A DNA stretch of 64,000 bases from Chersky-840 sp963811775 (GCA_963811775.1 CAWESO010000009.1:1-64000), one strand, 5' to 3'; shown: positions 48,853 to 57,672, numbered from the stretch's first letter. Numbers and translations: made by a program. Notes: generated from the sequence alone by a model not told the origin.

Positions 48853-50022
48853 TCAGGGCTTGGCCGTGCTCAGCACCCACATGGCGAAGAACTGCGAGCC
48901 CCCGCCGTAGGCGTGGCCCAGGGCGGTGCGGACGTTCTCGACCTGGTGCTCCCCGGCCTGGCCCCGCACCTGCATGGCCACCTCCAAGAAGCGCAGCATG
49001 CCCGAGGCCCCGATGGGGTTCGACGACAGCACGCCGCCCGAGCAGTTCCAGGGGATGTCGCCGCCGTCGAGGGCCGTGGCCCCGGCGTCGGTGAGCTTCC
49101 ACCCCCCGCCCAGCTCGGCGAAGCCGAGGTTCTCGAGCCACATCGGCTCGAACCACGAGAAGGGCACGTACACCTCGGCCACGTCGATCTGGCGCCGGGG
49201 GTCGGTGATGCCCGCCTGGCGGTAGACGTCGGCGGCGCAGTCCATGCCGGCCTGGGGGTTCACCTGGTCGCGCCCGGCGAACATGGTGGGCTCCGAGCGC
49301 ATGGCCATGCCGTGGATCCACGCCGGCGGCCGGCTCGAGCTCGACGACTCCGCCACGCGCTCCGACGCCAGCACCATGGCCGCCGCGCCGTCCGAGGAGG
49401 GGCACGTCTCGAGGTAGCGCACCGGGTCCCACAGCATGATCGAGTCCTTCACCATGTCGAAGGAGATGTCCTCGATGTGGAGGTGGGCGTAGGGGTTCTT
49501 CAGGGCCTGGAGGCGGTCCTTCACCGCCACCAGGATCCCGATGTGGTCGGGCGCGCCCGAGCGCCGCATGTAGGCGCGGATGATGGGGGCGAAGAACCCG
49601 CCCGCCCCGGCCAGCAGCGGGGCCGAGAAGGGCTGGGGCACCGACAGGGCCCACATGGCGTCGGAGTCCGACTGCTTCTCGAAGGCCACCGTCAGGACCC
49701 GCTCGTGGCGGCCCGAGGCCACCAGGTGGGCGGCCACGATGGCCGTCGACCCGCCCACCGATCCCGCCGTGTGCACCCGCAGCATGGGCTTGCCCACCGC
49801 CCCGAGCGCCGACGCCAGGTAGAGCTCGGGCATCATGACGCCCTCGAACATGTCCGGCGCCTTGCCGATGACCACGGCGTCGATGTCGCCCCAGTCCATG
49901 CCGGCGTCCTCGAGGGCGCGCGCCGCCGCCTCGCGCACCAGCCCGGCGATGGAGACGTCCTCGCGCTTGGCCGCGTGCTTGGTCTGCCCGACCCCGATCA
50001 CCGCACAGCGCTCGGCCATCAT
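48853..50022 (-). CDS. Thiolase-like lipid-transfer protein (Ltp/SCP2 type) 1
   Basis: This 389-residue protein has a thiolase fold, with RCAVIGVGQTKHAAKREDVS at the N-terminus, LRVHTAGSVGGSTAIVAAHL around the usual nucleophile position (no Cys here) and NCSGGVLSSNPIGASGMLRF near the C-terminus. The GHAYGGGSQFFAM segment is at the end. Lack of the nucleophilic Cys is typical of Ltp-type aldol-cleaving or scaffold thiolases of steroid side-chain degradation. Its ATG overlaps the previous stop (ATGA). Probable partners are the DUF35 proteins of the same operon. Confidence 0.85.
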   Translation of the reverse strand: MMAERCAVIGVGQTKHAAKREDVSIAGLVREAAARALEDAGMDWGDIDAVVIGKAPDMFEGVMMPELYLASALGAVGKPMLRVHTAGSVGGSTAIVAAHLVASGRHERVLTVAFEKQSDSDAMWALSVPQPFSAPLLAGAGGFFAPIIRAYMRRSGAPDHIGILVAVKDRLQALKNPYAHLHIEDISFDMVKDSIMLWDPVRYLETCPSSDGAAAMVLASERVAESSSSSRPPAWIHGMAMRSEPTMFAGRDQVNPQAGMDCAADVYRQAGITDPRRQIDVAEVYVPFSWFEPMWLENLGFAELGGGWKLTDAGATALDGGDIPWNCSGGVLSSNPIGASGMLRFLEVAMQVRGQAGEHQVENVRTALGHAYGGGSQFFAMWVLSTAKP

Positions 50023-51152
50023 GCCCCCTTTCGTGCCGGGCCCGAGGGCTCGGCGGCCAGGGCGCACACCAGGTTCTGCTGCAGGCACGGGCCCGAGGTG
50101 GCGTGGGCGATCGCACTGTGGGCGCTGCCGTCCATGATGCGCGCCGCGGCCTCACCGATGCGCAGGAGCCCGGCCACCATCAGCGCGTTGGCCGCCAGCG
50201 CCCCGCCCGAGGGGTTCACCGACACGGTGTCGGCCAGGCCGAGCGCCTCGCGCAGGATCAGCTCCTGGGACGCGAACGGGGCGTGGAGCTCGGCCACGTC
50301 CACGTGCACGCTGCCCGGGGCGCCGCCGCCGGCGTCGAACACCCCCGCGCCCTGCGCGGCGAGGCGCGTCGACGGCGACTGCACCAGGTCGCGGGCCCCC
50401 AGCGCGTGCGCCTCGATGCGGTGGTCGATGCCGGTGATCCACGCCGGGCGCTCGCACAGGGAACTGGCCCGGTCCTCGGCCGCCAGCACCACCGCCACGA
50501 CGGCGTCGGTGATCGGCGGCAGGGCGTGGCGCCGCAGCGGGGCCACGACGTAGTCGTCGCGCAGCAGCTCGTCGGCCGACTGGTCCTTGGCCACCTGGGC
50601 GTTGGGGTTGCCGAGCGCGTCGCGGCGGCTGCGGGCCGCCACCGCCGCGAAGTCCTTCTCTGTCGCCTTGCCGGCGTCGATGAGCGCCCGGGCCTGGAGC
50701 GCGGCCAGGGCCACGGGGTCGGGCCACATCGGCGCCATGTAGTACGGGTCGAGCTGCAGGGCCAGGATGCGGTCGAGCTGGCTGGGCGAGGAGCGGCCGA
50801 AGCTGTAGACGAGGGCGGTGTCGATCTCGCCCTCCTGCAGCAGCGTCCACGCCTCGTACAGGGCCCAGGCGCCGTCCATCTCCACGTGGCTCTCGCGCAT
50901 GGGCGGCCACACGCCCACGGCGTCGAGGGCCATGACGAAGCTGAAGGGCGCGCCCACCAGGTAGTCGGTGCTGCCCGAGCACACGAAGCCCATGTCGCTC
51001 TTGGTCACGCCGATGTTGGCGAAGGCCTCGGTCACCACCGGCATGAGGATCTCGACCTCGTTGCGGTGGTCCTCGCGCCGCACCGATTTCGACTGGGCCA
51101 CCGACACCACCCCGACGGGCCGGATGGCGGCGCGTGCCGCCGCCGGGCTCAC
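50019..51152 (-). CDS. Thiolase-like lipid-transfer protein 2
   Basis: The 377-residue protein starts VSPAAARAAIRPVGVVSVAQ and has thiolase-fold markers MGFVCSGSTDYLVGAPFSFV, SHVEMDGAWALYEAWTLLQE and NPSGGALAANALMVAGLLRI. Catalytic Cys/His are not in their usual places, as in the other copy. GTG 51152 overlaps the upstream DUF35 stop (GTGA). Two consecutive Ltp-like thiolases with two DUF35 proteins suggest an alpha2-beta2-type complex acting on acyl-CoA side chains. Confidence 0.83.
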   Translation of the reverse strand: MSPAAARAAIRPVGVVSVAQSKSVRREDHRNEVEILMPVVTEAFANIGVTKSDMGFVCSGSTDYLVGAPFSFVMALDAVGVWPPMRESHVEMDGAWALYEAWTLLQEGEIDTALVYSFGRSSPSQLDRILALQLDPYYMAPMWPDPVALAALQARALIDAGKATEKDFAAVAARSRRDALGNPNAQVAKDQSADELLRDDYVVAPLRRHALPPITDAVVAVVLAAEDRASSLCERPAWITGIDHRIEAHALGARDLVQSPSTRLAAQGAGVFDAGGGAPGSVHVDVAELHAPFASQELILREALGLADTVSVNPSGGALAANALMVAGLLRIGEAAARIMDGSAHSAIAHATSGPCLQQNLVCALAAEPSGPARKGA

Positions 51153-51676
51153 GAGTACTCCTTGTACGACTCGTAGTCGGCGTCGGGCTCGCCATTGGGC
51201 CGGAAGTACTTGACCGACGCCATCGTGAGCCCCAGCTGGTCCTTGTCGACCCACACCGCCTCGACCCGCATGCCCATGCGCACCTCGGAGGCGGGCAGCT
51301 CCTGGATCAGGCCCATGAAGGTGATGTTGGCCCCGTCGAGGAGGATCTGGGCGCAGATGTAGGGGATCTCGATCGACTGGCCCTGGAAGGGGACGTTCAC
51401 CACGCAGTAAGTCGTGACCGTGCCCGAGTTGCCGAGCTCCACGGGGTCGGTAGTGGCGACGCCGTCGGTCGGGCACGAGCCGCGGGGCGGGACGTAGACC
51501 TTGTGGCACGCCGGGCAGCGCTGCCCGATGAACTTCCCCTGGGCCACGCCCTGGAGAAAGCGCGACTGCGACAGGCCCGCGGTGTACTGGTAGTCGAGGC
51601 GCATCGGGGTGGCCAGGGTCGTGACGGGGGCCTCGCCCGACGAGGCACCGTCGGTGAGGGTGCTCGAGTCGGTCAT
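51149..51676 (-). CDS. DUF35 OB-fold protein with zinc ribbon
   Basis: The 175-residue protein has the rubredoxin-like zinc ribbon GQRCPACHKVYVPPRGSCPT (CxxC and one further Cys) followed by the OB-fold DUF35 domain (SGTVTTYCVVNVPFQGQSIE, ICAQILLDGANITFMGLIQE). Such proteins act as acyl-CoA-binding partners of thiolases. Start ATG 51676 overlaps the preceding stop. It is preceded by another DUF35 protein that lacks the ribbon. Confidence 0.88.
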   Translation of the reverse strand: MTDSSTLTDGASSGEAPVTTLATPMRLDYQYTAGLSQSRFLQGVAQGKFIGQRCPACHKVYVPPRGSCPTDGVATTDPVELGNSGTVTTYCVVNVPFQGQSIEIPYICAQILLDGANITFMGLIQELPASEVRMGMRVEAVWVDKDQLGLTMASVKYFRPNGEPDADYESYKEYS

Positions 51677-52143
51677 GGCGCGCTCCCCTCGGGCACGAAG
51701 CACTCGATGTCGTGCATGCTCCCCACCCGCTCGGCCGCGGGGCGCCAGCGCGCCGTGACCCGCATGCCGCTCGACATGGCCTGCGGCGAGCCGGCGTCGA
51801 CGACGTGGAGCATGCCCGTGCTGGCCCCGTCGAGCAGTACGAGGGCCCAGGCGAAAGGGCGGTCGAGGGGCTGGTCCTTCAGGGGCTTGGATGCCCACGA
51901 CCAGGTCGTCACCACGCCGGACTGGCCCACCTCCACGAGCTCGCCCACATCGGCGCTCGTGACGGGGTCGTACTCGGTGGGGGGCACGATCACCGTGGCC
52001 GTCCCCGCCGCGTCGTGCGACGTCGCCCCCAGGATGCGCCCGGCGCGCAACCCCGTGAGGAACGCGCCGATGACAGGGCCGACCGAGCGGACATAGGGGT
52101 ACTCGAGAACGTGCGGCGCCCGCAGGACCTCGCTGTCGGCCAT
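51673..52143 (-). CDS. DUF35 OB-fold protein without zinc ribbon
   Basis: The 156-residue protein shares the DUF35 OB-fold (SGVVTTWSWASKPLKDQPLD, FAWALVLLDGASTGMLHVVD, SGMRVTARWRP). It has none of the ribbon cysteines, with a helix (GAFLTGLRAGRILGATS) in the place of the zinc site. Paired Zn and non-Zn DUF35 proteins probably form a heterodimer. It is the first gene of the operon; a KstR-like box lies 37 bp upstream. Confidence 0.82.
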   Translation of the reverse strand: MADSEVLRAPHVLEYPYVRSVGPVIGAFLTGLRAGRILGATSHDAAGTATVIVPPTEYDPVTSADVGELVEVGQSGVVTTWSWASKPLKDQPLDRPFAWALVLLDGASTGMLHVVDAGSPQAMSSGMRVTARWRPAAERVGSMHDIECFVPEGSAP

Positions 52144-52179
52144 CCCACCCTCCCCTCGGTTGGCGTACGAGGCGCAAAC

Positions 52180-52193
52180 TAGAACACATTGCA
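52180..52193. promoter_or_regulatory. KstR-like operator upstream of the DUF35/thiolase operon
   Basis: TAGAACACATTGCA matches the mycobacterial KstR consensus TNNAACNNGTTNNA at seven of eight fixed positions. It lies 37 bp before the operon start. A KstR-like TetR gene is 2.3 kb away. Confidence 0.5.
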
Positions 52194-52266
52194 GTTCGCT
52201 GCCAGCCCGGGGGCCTACCCCCAGGTCAGCGGGAGCCGACCGGGGGCGGGCTGCGGCGGGTCGCGC

Positions 52267-53022
52267 TCAGGCCCACATGAGCGAGCCGGGCGTGGTGAGC
52301 AGCTCGCCCGACTCGAGCCACGTCTTGAGGCCCGACAGGACCATGGGCCAACCGCCGTAGAGCTGGGCGTTGGCGCCCTCTCGCAGCTGGTCGTGGGTGA
52401 GCGTGAGGTGGCACGAGTCGCCCACGGGCTCGATCTCCCACGTGACGCGCGACGTCCCCTCGGCCCTCGCCTCGTCGCTGAAGTACGCCGCCATGGTGTG
52501 CACCAGCCGGCGGGGCGGGTCGACCTCGAGGATCTCGCCCTCGCCCAGGATGGCCCCGGCCTTGGGCGCGGTCATCTCGAAGTGCGCACCCGGCTTCAGC
52601 TCGGGGACGACCATCGCCGCGCCGAAGTTGTACTTGCTCCGGATGTCGGGGTCGATGATCGCCTCCCACAGGCGCTCGGGGGTGGTGCGGATGTAGATCT
52701 CGAATACCTTCTCCATCGGGCTCTCCAGTCTCTGTTTGAGGCCGCTGAGCGTCGCCACCCAGGGCTCGGCGTACTTGCTCACCCACCGGTCGTGGACGAG
52801 CCGGATCGGGACCGGGTTCAAGAAGTGGAGCTTCTCGCGACCTCGGCGCCGGGTGACGACGAGGCCCGCCTCCTCCAGCTGCTTCAGGTGCTTCATCACG
52901 CCGAAGCGGGTGATGTCGAAGCGCGCCTCGAGCGCGCTCAGCGTCTGGCCGTCTTCCCGGAACAGCTCGTCGAGCAGGCTCCGCCGGGTGGGATCGGCGA
53001 GGGCTTTGAACACGTCGTCCAC
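52267..53022 (-). CDS. ArsR-SRPBCC fusion regulator
   Basis: The 251-residue protein joins an ArsR winged helix (residues 1-90: ALADPTRRSLLDELFREDGQ, RFGVMKHLKQLEEAGLVVTR) to an AHSA1/START-type SRPBCC domain (from MEKVFEIYIRTTPERLWEAI to LYGGWPMVLSGLKTWLESGE). The SRPBCC pocket probably binds a hydrophobic effector. GTG 53022 is preferred because the palindrome and likely -10 lie immediately upstream. It may control itself and the neighbouring dehydrogenase. Confidence 0.85.
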   Translation of the reverse strand: MDDVFKALADPTRRSLLDELFREDGQTLSALEARFDITRFGVMKHLKQLEEAGLVVTRRRGREKLHFLNPVPIRLVHDRWVSKYAEPWVATLSGLKQRLESPMEKVFEIYIRTTPERLWEAIIDPDIRSKYNFGAAMVVPELKPGAHFEMTAPKAGAILGEGEILEVDPPRRLVHTMAAYFSDEARAEGTSRVTWEIEPVGDSCHLTLTHDQLREGANAQLYGGWPMVLSGLKTWLESGELLTTPGSLMWA

Positions 53023-53035
53023 CGGGGCAGAATAC

Positions 53036-53051
53036 GTGACTATATGGTCAC
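53036..53051. promoter_or_regulatory. Palindrome at ArsR-SRPBCC start (probable operator)
   Basis: GTGACTATATGGTCAC has GTGAC/GTCAC arms around TATATG and lies 14 bp upstream of the GTG start. Its complement includes TATAGT, a possible -10. An ArsR-type dimer could bind here. Confidence 0.55.
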
Positions 53052-53207
53052 ATGTCAATGGGACGGGCGGGATTGACGGAGTCCCCGATGCCGACCCGGG
53101 CTCGGGCGCGGCGACACCCGGCGTCGCGCCCGAAGCGCGTGGTGAGGTCCCTGACGACGCTCCTGGTACGGCCCGGCCGGCGGCAGCGGCCGCCGAGAAG
53201 GGCGCCG

Positions 53208-54290
53208 CTAGAAGGTCAGGATCTGGCGGATGATCTCGCCCTTCTTCATGGCGTCGAAGGCGTCCTGGGCCTTGGACAGGTCCATGCGAGACGAGATCAT
53301 GCCGTCGAGGTCGAGGCGACCGGCCTTCCACAGCCGGATGAGGCGCCCGAACTCGGTGCGCACGTCGGCCGAGCCGTAGTACGAGCCGAGCAGCTTCTTC
53401 TCCATGAAGAACAGCTCGAAGCAGTTGAACTCGACGTTCTTCTCGGCACTGCCCGCGCCCACGATCACGGCGGTGCCTCCCCGTCGCACGGCGTCATAGG
53501 CGTCGCGGATGGTCTTCGGGAGGCCGATGCACTCGATGGCGTAGTCGAACCCGCCCGCCGATCCATTGATCTCGGCGTTGGCGGCGCTGAGGTCGTCGGG
53601 CTTCACGCCGTGGGTGGCCCCGAAGCGCTGGGCCGTCTTCAGCTTGGAGTCGACCATGTCGACGGCCACGATCTCCGCCGCGCCCGCGATGCGGGCCCCT
53701 TGGATCGCGGCGATGCCAACACCGCCGGCGCCGAACACGACCACGCTCGACCCGGGCTGCACCTTGGCTGTGTTGAGCGCGGCGCCCACACCCGTGGTCA
53801 CGCCGCAGCCGATCAGGGCGCCGATCTCGTAGGGCACGTCGTCGGGGATCTTCACCACACCTTGCTGGGGAAGCACCATCTCCTCGGCGAACGTGCCGGT
53901 GCCGGCGAAGCCGAAGATGGGGTCGCCGCCGCGCGAGAACTTGGCCGCGCCGGCGATGTTGAAGAAGATGTCGACGCACAGGTTGGCCTGACCACGCAGG
54001 CACGCCGCGCACTTCCCGCACGGCGGGGTCCAGGCCACGATGACGTGGTCGCCCACGGCCACCTGGTCCACACCCGGGCCGACCTCGACGATCTCCCCCG
54101 CGCCTTCGTGGCCGAGCACGGCGGGAGCAGGTTGCGGGAGCGTCCCGTTCATAGCCGAGAGGTCCGAGTGGCACACGCCCGCCGCGTGGAGCTTCACGCG
54201 CACCTCGCCCGGGCCCGGGTCGACCACCTCGACGTCGTCGTAGATGTCGATGACCTCTTTGCCGACCTCGTTGAAAATCGCTGCACGCAT
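53208..54290 (-). CDS. Zinc-dependent alcohol dehydrogenase (MDR family)
   Basis: The 360-residue enzyme has catalytic-zinc ligands AAGVCHSDLSAMNG (Cys) and VLGHEGAGEIVEVGPG (His/Glu). The structural zinc cluster is CGKCAACLRGQANLC, and the Rossmann motif is VVVFGAGGVGIAAIQGARIA with the NAD-selecting Asp in VAVDMVDSKL. It oxidises or reduces an alcohol/aldehyde with NAD. Length and motifs match NDMA-type and class III-like actinobacterial enzymes. ATG 54290 has GGGAGC upstream. The substrate is unknown. Confidence 0.92.
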   Translation of the reverse strand: MRAAIFNEVGKEVIDIYDDVEVVDPGPGEVRVKLHAAGVCHSDLSAMNGTLPQPAPAVLGHEGAGEIVEVGPGVDQVAVGDHVIVAWTPPCGKCAACLRGQANLCVDIFFNIAGAAKFSRGGDPIFGFAGTGTFAEEMVLPQQGVVKIPDDVPYEIGALIGCGVTTGVGAALNTAKVQPGSSVVVFGAGGVGIAAIQGARIAGAAEIVAVDMVDSKLKTAQRFGATHGVKPDDLSAANAEINGSAGGFDYAIECIGLPKTIRDAYDAVRRGGTAVIVGAGSAEKNVEFNCFELFFMEKKLLGSYYGSADVRTEFGRLIRLWKAGRLDLDGMISSRMDLSKAQDAFDAMKKGEIIRQILTF

Positions 54291-54469
54291 CGAAGCTCCC
54301 TCCCTGGTGGCCGACCGTGCCTCCCTGGCGCCGACCCTGCCTGCGCATTCGACCATGCGTCGCGGCGAGCCGCAACATCCCCCGCCCTCCGGCGGGCGGT
54401 GCGGCCCCGTGCCGGAGCGCGTCGGGTGCGACGGGTCGGGGGCGACGGGTCCGGCGGTTGCGCCGGGAG

Positions 54470-55099
54470 CTATGCGTCGCCGGGGACCGACGCGGCGGAG
54501 CCGTTGGGGACCAGGCCGGTGGGGAGCAGGAGGCGCACGGCCACGGCGAGCTCGTCGCGGACGCGGTCCATGTCGCTCCAGCCGTTCACCCAGCCGACCA
54601 GGGACGAGTACCAGACGTGGCCGATGATCCGGGTGCGCTCGGCGTGGTCGGGGGGCTGGGGCTCGCCGATGGCCCGGGTGATGATGCCGTCCATGACCGC
54701 GCCCATCTGCTGCTGGCACTCGATGGCGGCCATGTCGGGGGAGGCGAGCGAGGCGAAGACCGCCGCCACCAACTGGGGCTGGCGACCCATGGCGCGCAAG
54801 GCCCGCTCCAGGACGTCGACGACGCGCTCGGACGCCACCGACCCCCGGGGGGGCACCTGCGCCAGGCGGGCGTCGAGCTGCTCCACCCAGAAGACGAGCG
54901 CCGCGGCGAGCAGGTGGTCCTTGGAGGAGAAGTAGCGGTAGACCGTTCCCATGGCCACGTGCGCCCGCGCCGCCACGTCGCGCATCTGCACCGCGTCGTA
55001 GCCCCCTTCGAGGCCGAGCTCCATCGCCGCGTCGATGACCCGCTGCCGGCGCGCTTCCTGAGCACGTGTCAGGGAACGCGGAAGCACCCTCTGCTGCAC
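54470..55099 (-). CDS. KstR-like TetR-family regulator
   Basis: The 209-residue protein has a TetR HTH (residues 12-58) whose sequence GGYDAVQMRDVAARAHVAMG and TVYRYFSSKDHLL closely resembles mycobacterial KstR (GGYEAVQMRAVADRADVAVG). KstR represses sterol-degradation genes and is released by cholesterol-derived acyl-CoA. GTG 55099 is chosen because a KstR-type box lies 34 bp upstream. Identification as a true KstR orthologue is likely but unproven. Confidence 0.8.
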   Translation of the reverse strand: MQQRVLPRSLTRAQEARRQRVIDAAMELGLEGGYDAVQMRDVAARAHVAMGTVYRYFSSKDHLLAAALVFWVEQLDARLAQVPPRGSVASERVVDVLERALRAMGRQPQLVAAVFASLASPDMAAIECQQQMGAVMDGIITRAIGEPQPPDHAERTRIIGHVWYSSLVGWVNGWSDMDRVRDELAVAVRLLLPTGLVPNGSAASVPGDA

Positions 55100-55132
55100 G
55101 GGAGTCCACGTTACTCCTGGCCCTGGCGGGAA

Positions 55133-55146
55133 AGGAACCCGTTCTA
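55133..55146. promoter_or_regulatory. KstR-like operator upstream of the TetR gene
   Basis: The + strand reads AGGAACCCGTTCTA and the complement TAGAACGGGTTCCT. Seven of eight fixed positions of TNNAACNNGTTNNA match. Autoregulation is the simplest reading. Confidence 0.5.
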
Positions 55147-55178
55147 CTCTTGCGCGCACGGCGGCGCACCCCACAAAT

Positions 55179-55193
55179 CTGACACGGCGTCAG
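55179..55193. promoter_or_regulatory. CTGAC-N5-GTCAG operator, site 1
   Basis: CTGACACGGCGTCAG has perfect 5-bp arms with a 5-base spacer, 26 bp upstream of the TetR gene at 55219. Sites 2 and 3 at 61548 and 63086 have the same arms and spacing. Confidence 0.6.
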
Positions 55194-55218
55194 CCAATGG
55201 CAGCTAGCCTTCGCCCGG

Positions 55219-56034
55219 ATGGCCCCTGACTCGGCCGACGCGGCCCTGGAGACGATCGTCGACGACAGCGACGACCCGGGCGCGATCGCCGCCACCGATG
55301 GCCGGGTCCCGGGCCGGCGAGGTCTGGCTACGCGCACCCGCCTGCTCGAGTGCACCGCCGAGCTCCTCGCCTCCACCCCGTGGCGCTCGATCAAGGTCAT
55401 CGACATCGCCCGCCAGGCCGGCACCTCCCCGGCCACCTTCTACCAGTACTTCGAGAACGTGGAGCAGGCCATCCTGGTCATGGCCGAGGAGCTCATGCAG
55501 GGGGCGGGCACGCTCGCCGAGCTCGTCGACGGCGACTGGTCCGACGAGGCCAGTTGGGAGACGGCCCGGCGCGTGGTCGAGGGGTTCATGGCCTACTGGG
55601 ACGCCAACCGGGCCGTCTTCCGGGTGGTGGAGCTGGCCACCGAGGAAGGCGACCTGCGCTTCCAGGGCCTGCGCGTGCGCGCCCTCAACGCCGTGACCGT
55701 GACTCTGGCCCGCGTCATCGCGTCGGACGTGCCGAACCGCAGCCCGGCCGGTGCCGACGCCATGGCCGTGGCAGCCACGCTCATCTCGATGCTGGCCCAT
55801 GTCGCCGCGCACCGCTACGGGTTCGAGTTCTGGGGCATCCGCACGACGGCCATGGTCGACACCCAGGCGCGCGTGCTGCACTGGGCCGTCACCGGCCGGC
55901 CCGGCTCGCCGAGCACCGAGACCGCCCCCGCGCCGCGCACCGGCCCTGTCGTCGGCGGCGGTGCGGCGCAGACCCGGGCCGGCCAGGCTCGCCGGCGACC
56001 GGGGCCCGAGGTCCCTCCCCGACGCGCTACTTGA
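55219..56034 (+). CDS. TetR-family regulator
   Basis: The 271-residue protein has a TetR HTH after an acidic N-terminal extension: RTRLLECTAELLASTPWRSI, DIARQAGTSPATFYQYFENV. A large helical ligand domain and an Arg/Pro-rich tail follow. It is divergent from the KstR-like gene. The CTGAC-N5-GTCAG palindrome lies directly upstream, so it probably represses itself and, by the same motif, the aldehyde dehydrogenase and the thiolase at 63180. Its 3' end overlaps the convergent cyclase-family gene by eight bases. Confidence 0.85.
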   Translation: MAPDSADAALETIVDDSDDPGAIAATDGRVPGRRGLATRTRLLECTAELLASTPWRSIKVIDIARQAGTSPATFYQYFENVEQAILVMAEELMQGAGTLAELVDGDWSDEASWETARRVVEGFMAYWDANRAVFRVVELATEEGDLRFQGLRVRALNAVTVTLARVIASDVPNRSPAGADAMAVAATLISMLAHVAAHRYGFEFWGIRTTAMVDTQARVLHWAVTGRPGSPSTETAPAPRTGPVVGGGAAQTRAGQARRRPGPEVPPRRAT

Positions 56035-57013
56035 CGGCGACGGGGTTGAGCGGGGACCCGCACCCGTTGGTGAACGGGAGCGGGGTGGCGTCGAGCATGA
56101 ACGTGTACTGCCCGTCCGCGGCGCAGTCGGCGGCGAGCTCGTCGAGCATCCAGTTCTGGCCCTGGGTCATGCCCATCTCCACGATGTGCAGGAGGTGCAC
56201 AGGCAGGTAGACCTCGGCGTCCTCGCACGGGACGACCTCGAGCGCCATGGTGTCGGTGGCGACCGCCGCGACGTCACGGGCGTGGAACCACTGAGCCGTC
56301 GCCATGGACAGCCCGGACGACATGCCCATGTAATGAATGACGTCGCCGAAGCGCAGCATGTTCGGAAGCGGCACCGTCGACCCGCCGGCGGGGAAGCGCT
56401 GCGGCATGCGGAGGTGCGTCATCTGCCCGGTGCGGACCAACACGACGTCGCCGGGCTCGACCGTCACCGCGGCAAGGGCGCAGGCCGCGTCGAGGTCGGC
56501 CGGGGTGATGGCGTACCCGCCGTCGAGGACGTCGAGGCCCTTGGCCCGGGCCACGTCGAGCAGCACCCCGCGGCTCACGAGCGAGTCGACGAGGTGGATG
56601 CCGAGGCGGCTCGCACCCGCCGAGTTGACCGCCGTGGCCGGGTACCCGTTGTACAGGGTGCCGCGGTAGCTGACATGGGCCAGGCCGTCCCAGTGCGTGG
56701 CGCACTGCAGCGGCATCACGACGACGTCCTCGTTGGCGCAGATCCAGTCGGGGTCGTCCGACAGCGGCACGTTCACGTACGACATGGTCCGCACCGGGTT
56801 GAACCGGCCCGGGACCACGCCCTTTTGGATCCCCTCGGCCTCGGACAGGGCCAGCCCCATGGGAAAGGCGCGACCGGAGCGGACGCACCCCGCCGCCCGC
56901 CGGCGCACCTCGTCGGTGACGAGGTTGAGCGTGCCGAGCTGGTCGTCGTCCCCCCAGCGACCCCAGTTGCGCACCGTGGCCGCGATCGTCGAGAACTGCT
57001 TGGATGCACCCAT
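56027..57013 (-). CDS. Cyclase-family (kynurenine-formamidase-like) hydrolase
   Basis: The 328-residue protein has the PF04199 fold with metal-binding MPLQCATHWDGLAHVSYRG (HxxxDxxxH-like), a second metal region GVLLDVARAKGLDVL and DVVLVRTGQ. Family members hydrolyse amide or cyclic substrates with a divalent metal. The closest by look are actinobacterial cyclase-family proteins of unknown substrate, longer than bacterial KynB (about 210 residues). ATG 57013. Confidence 0.85.
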   Translation of the reverse strand: MGASKQFSTIAATVRNWGRWGDDDQLGTLNLVTDEVRRRAAGCVRSGRAFPMGLALSEAEGIQKGVVPGRFNPVRTMSYVNVPLSDDPDWICANEDVVVMPLQCATHWDGLAHVSYRGTLYNGYPATAVNSAGASRLGIHLVDSLVSRGVLLDVARAKGLDVLDGGYAITPADLDAACALAAVTVEPGDVVLVRTGQMTHLRMPQRFPAGGSTVPLPNMLRFGDVIHYMGMSSGLSMATAQWFHARDVAAVATDTMALEVVPCEDAEVYLPVHLLHIVEMGMTQGQNWMLDELAADCAADGQYTFMLDATPLPFTNGCGSPLNPVAVK

Positions 57014-57171
57014 CGCCGCCGCAGGCTAGCGGGGGTGCCCGACCTGGGGGAATGCCGCGAGCAGTCCTGGTCGGGAGCCGGAAAATTCCTGGTTGCCGGG
57101 CCGGGCCGGTCGTACACTGGAATTGGTCACGTCCACGAGGCCAGTCACACGACTCACCAGGAGGTGTGCCG

Positions 57172-57603
57172 GTGCAGATCTCAGCGCTCCTTGCCGGGAA
57201 GGGAGATGCGGTCGCCACGGTCACCGCCGAGATGACGGTGACCGGTGCGGTGGACGAGCTGCGGGCGCACGGCGTGGGGGCGCTGGTCGTCTCGTCCGAC
57301 GGCGAGCACATCGACGGCATCGTCTCCGAGCGCGACATCGTGCGCGGGCTGAGCGGCCAGATGGCCGCGTTGCTGGCCGAGCCGGTCCGGTCGATCATGA
57401 CGTCGAAGGTCTTCACGTGCTCGCCCGACGACGACGTCGAGTCGCTCATGGCCGTGATGACCGAGCGCCGGATCCGCCACGTCCCGGTCGTACGCGACGG
57501 GATCCTGTGCGGCATCATCAGCATCGGCGACGTCGTCAAGAGCCGCATCGACGAGCTCGAGAAGGACCGCAAGGAGCTCGTCGAGTACATCAACGGCCGC
57601 TGA
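57172..57603 (+). CDS. Two-CBS-domain protein
   Basis: The 143-residue protein consists of two CBS motifs: VTAEMTVTGAVDELRAHGVG with GIVSERDIVRGL, and IMTSKVFTCSPDDDVESLMA with RHVPVVRDGILCGIISIGDV. A short charged C-terminal helix follows. Such stand-alone pairs sense adenine nucleotides. GTG 57172 is set by AGGAGG seven bases upstream; the frame upstream has no support. Confidence 0.9.
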   Translation: MQISALLAGKGDAVATVTAEMTVTGAVDELRAHGVGALVVSSDGEHIDGIVSERDIVRGLSGQMAALLAEPVRSIMTSKVFTCSPDDDVESLMAVMTERRIRHVPVVRDGILCGIISIGDVVKSRIDELEKDRKELVEYINGR

Positions 57604-57672
57604 CGCGCGCCTCGCTCTTCGCGCCGTCGCACTCGATCATTCCGCCGTCGCGCCCGCCCGCGTCCTGACCCC

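Noticed and set aside
48781..51176. Long frames opposite the thiolase genes
   Set aside because: Composition is Gly/Arg/His-rich; the opposite strand has well-recognised thiolases with overlapping starts and stops.
54291..55436. N-terminal extension of the alcohol dehydrogenase frame to 742 codons
   Set aside because: The extension runs through the TetR gene in another frame and is Arg/Pro/Gly-rich; ATG 54290 gives the normal family length.
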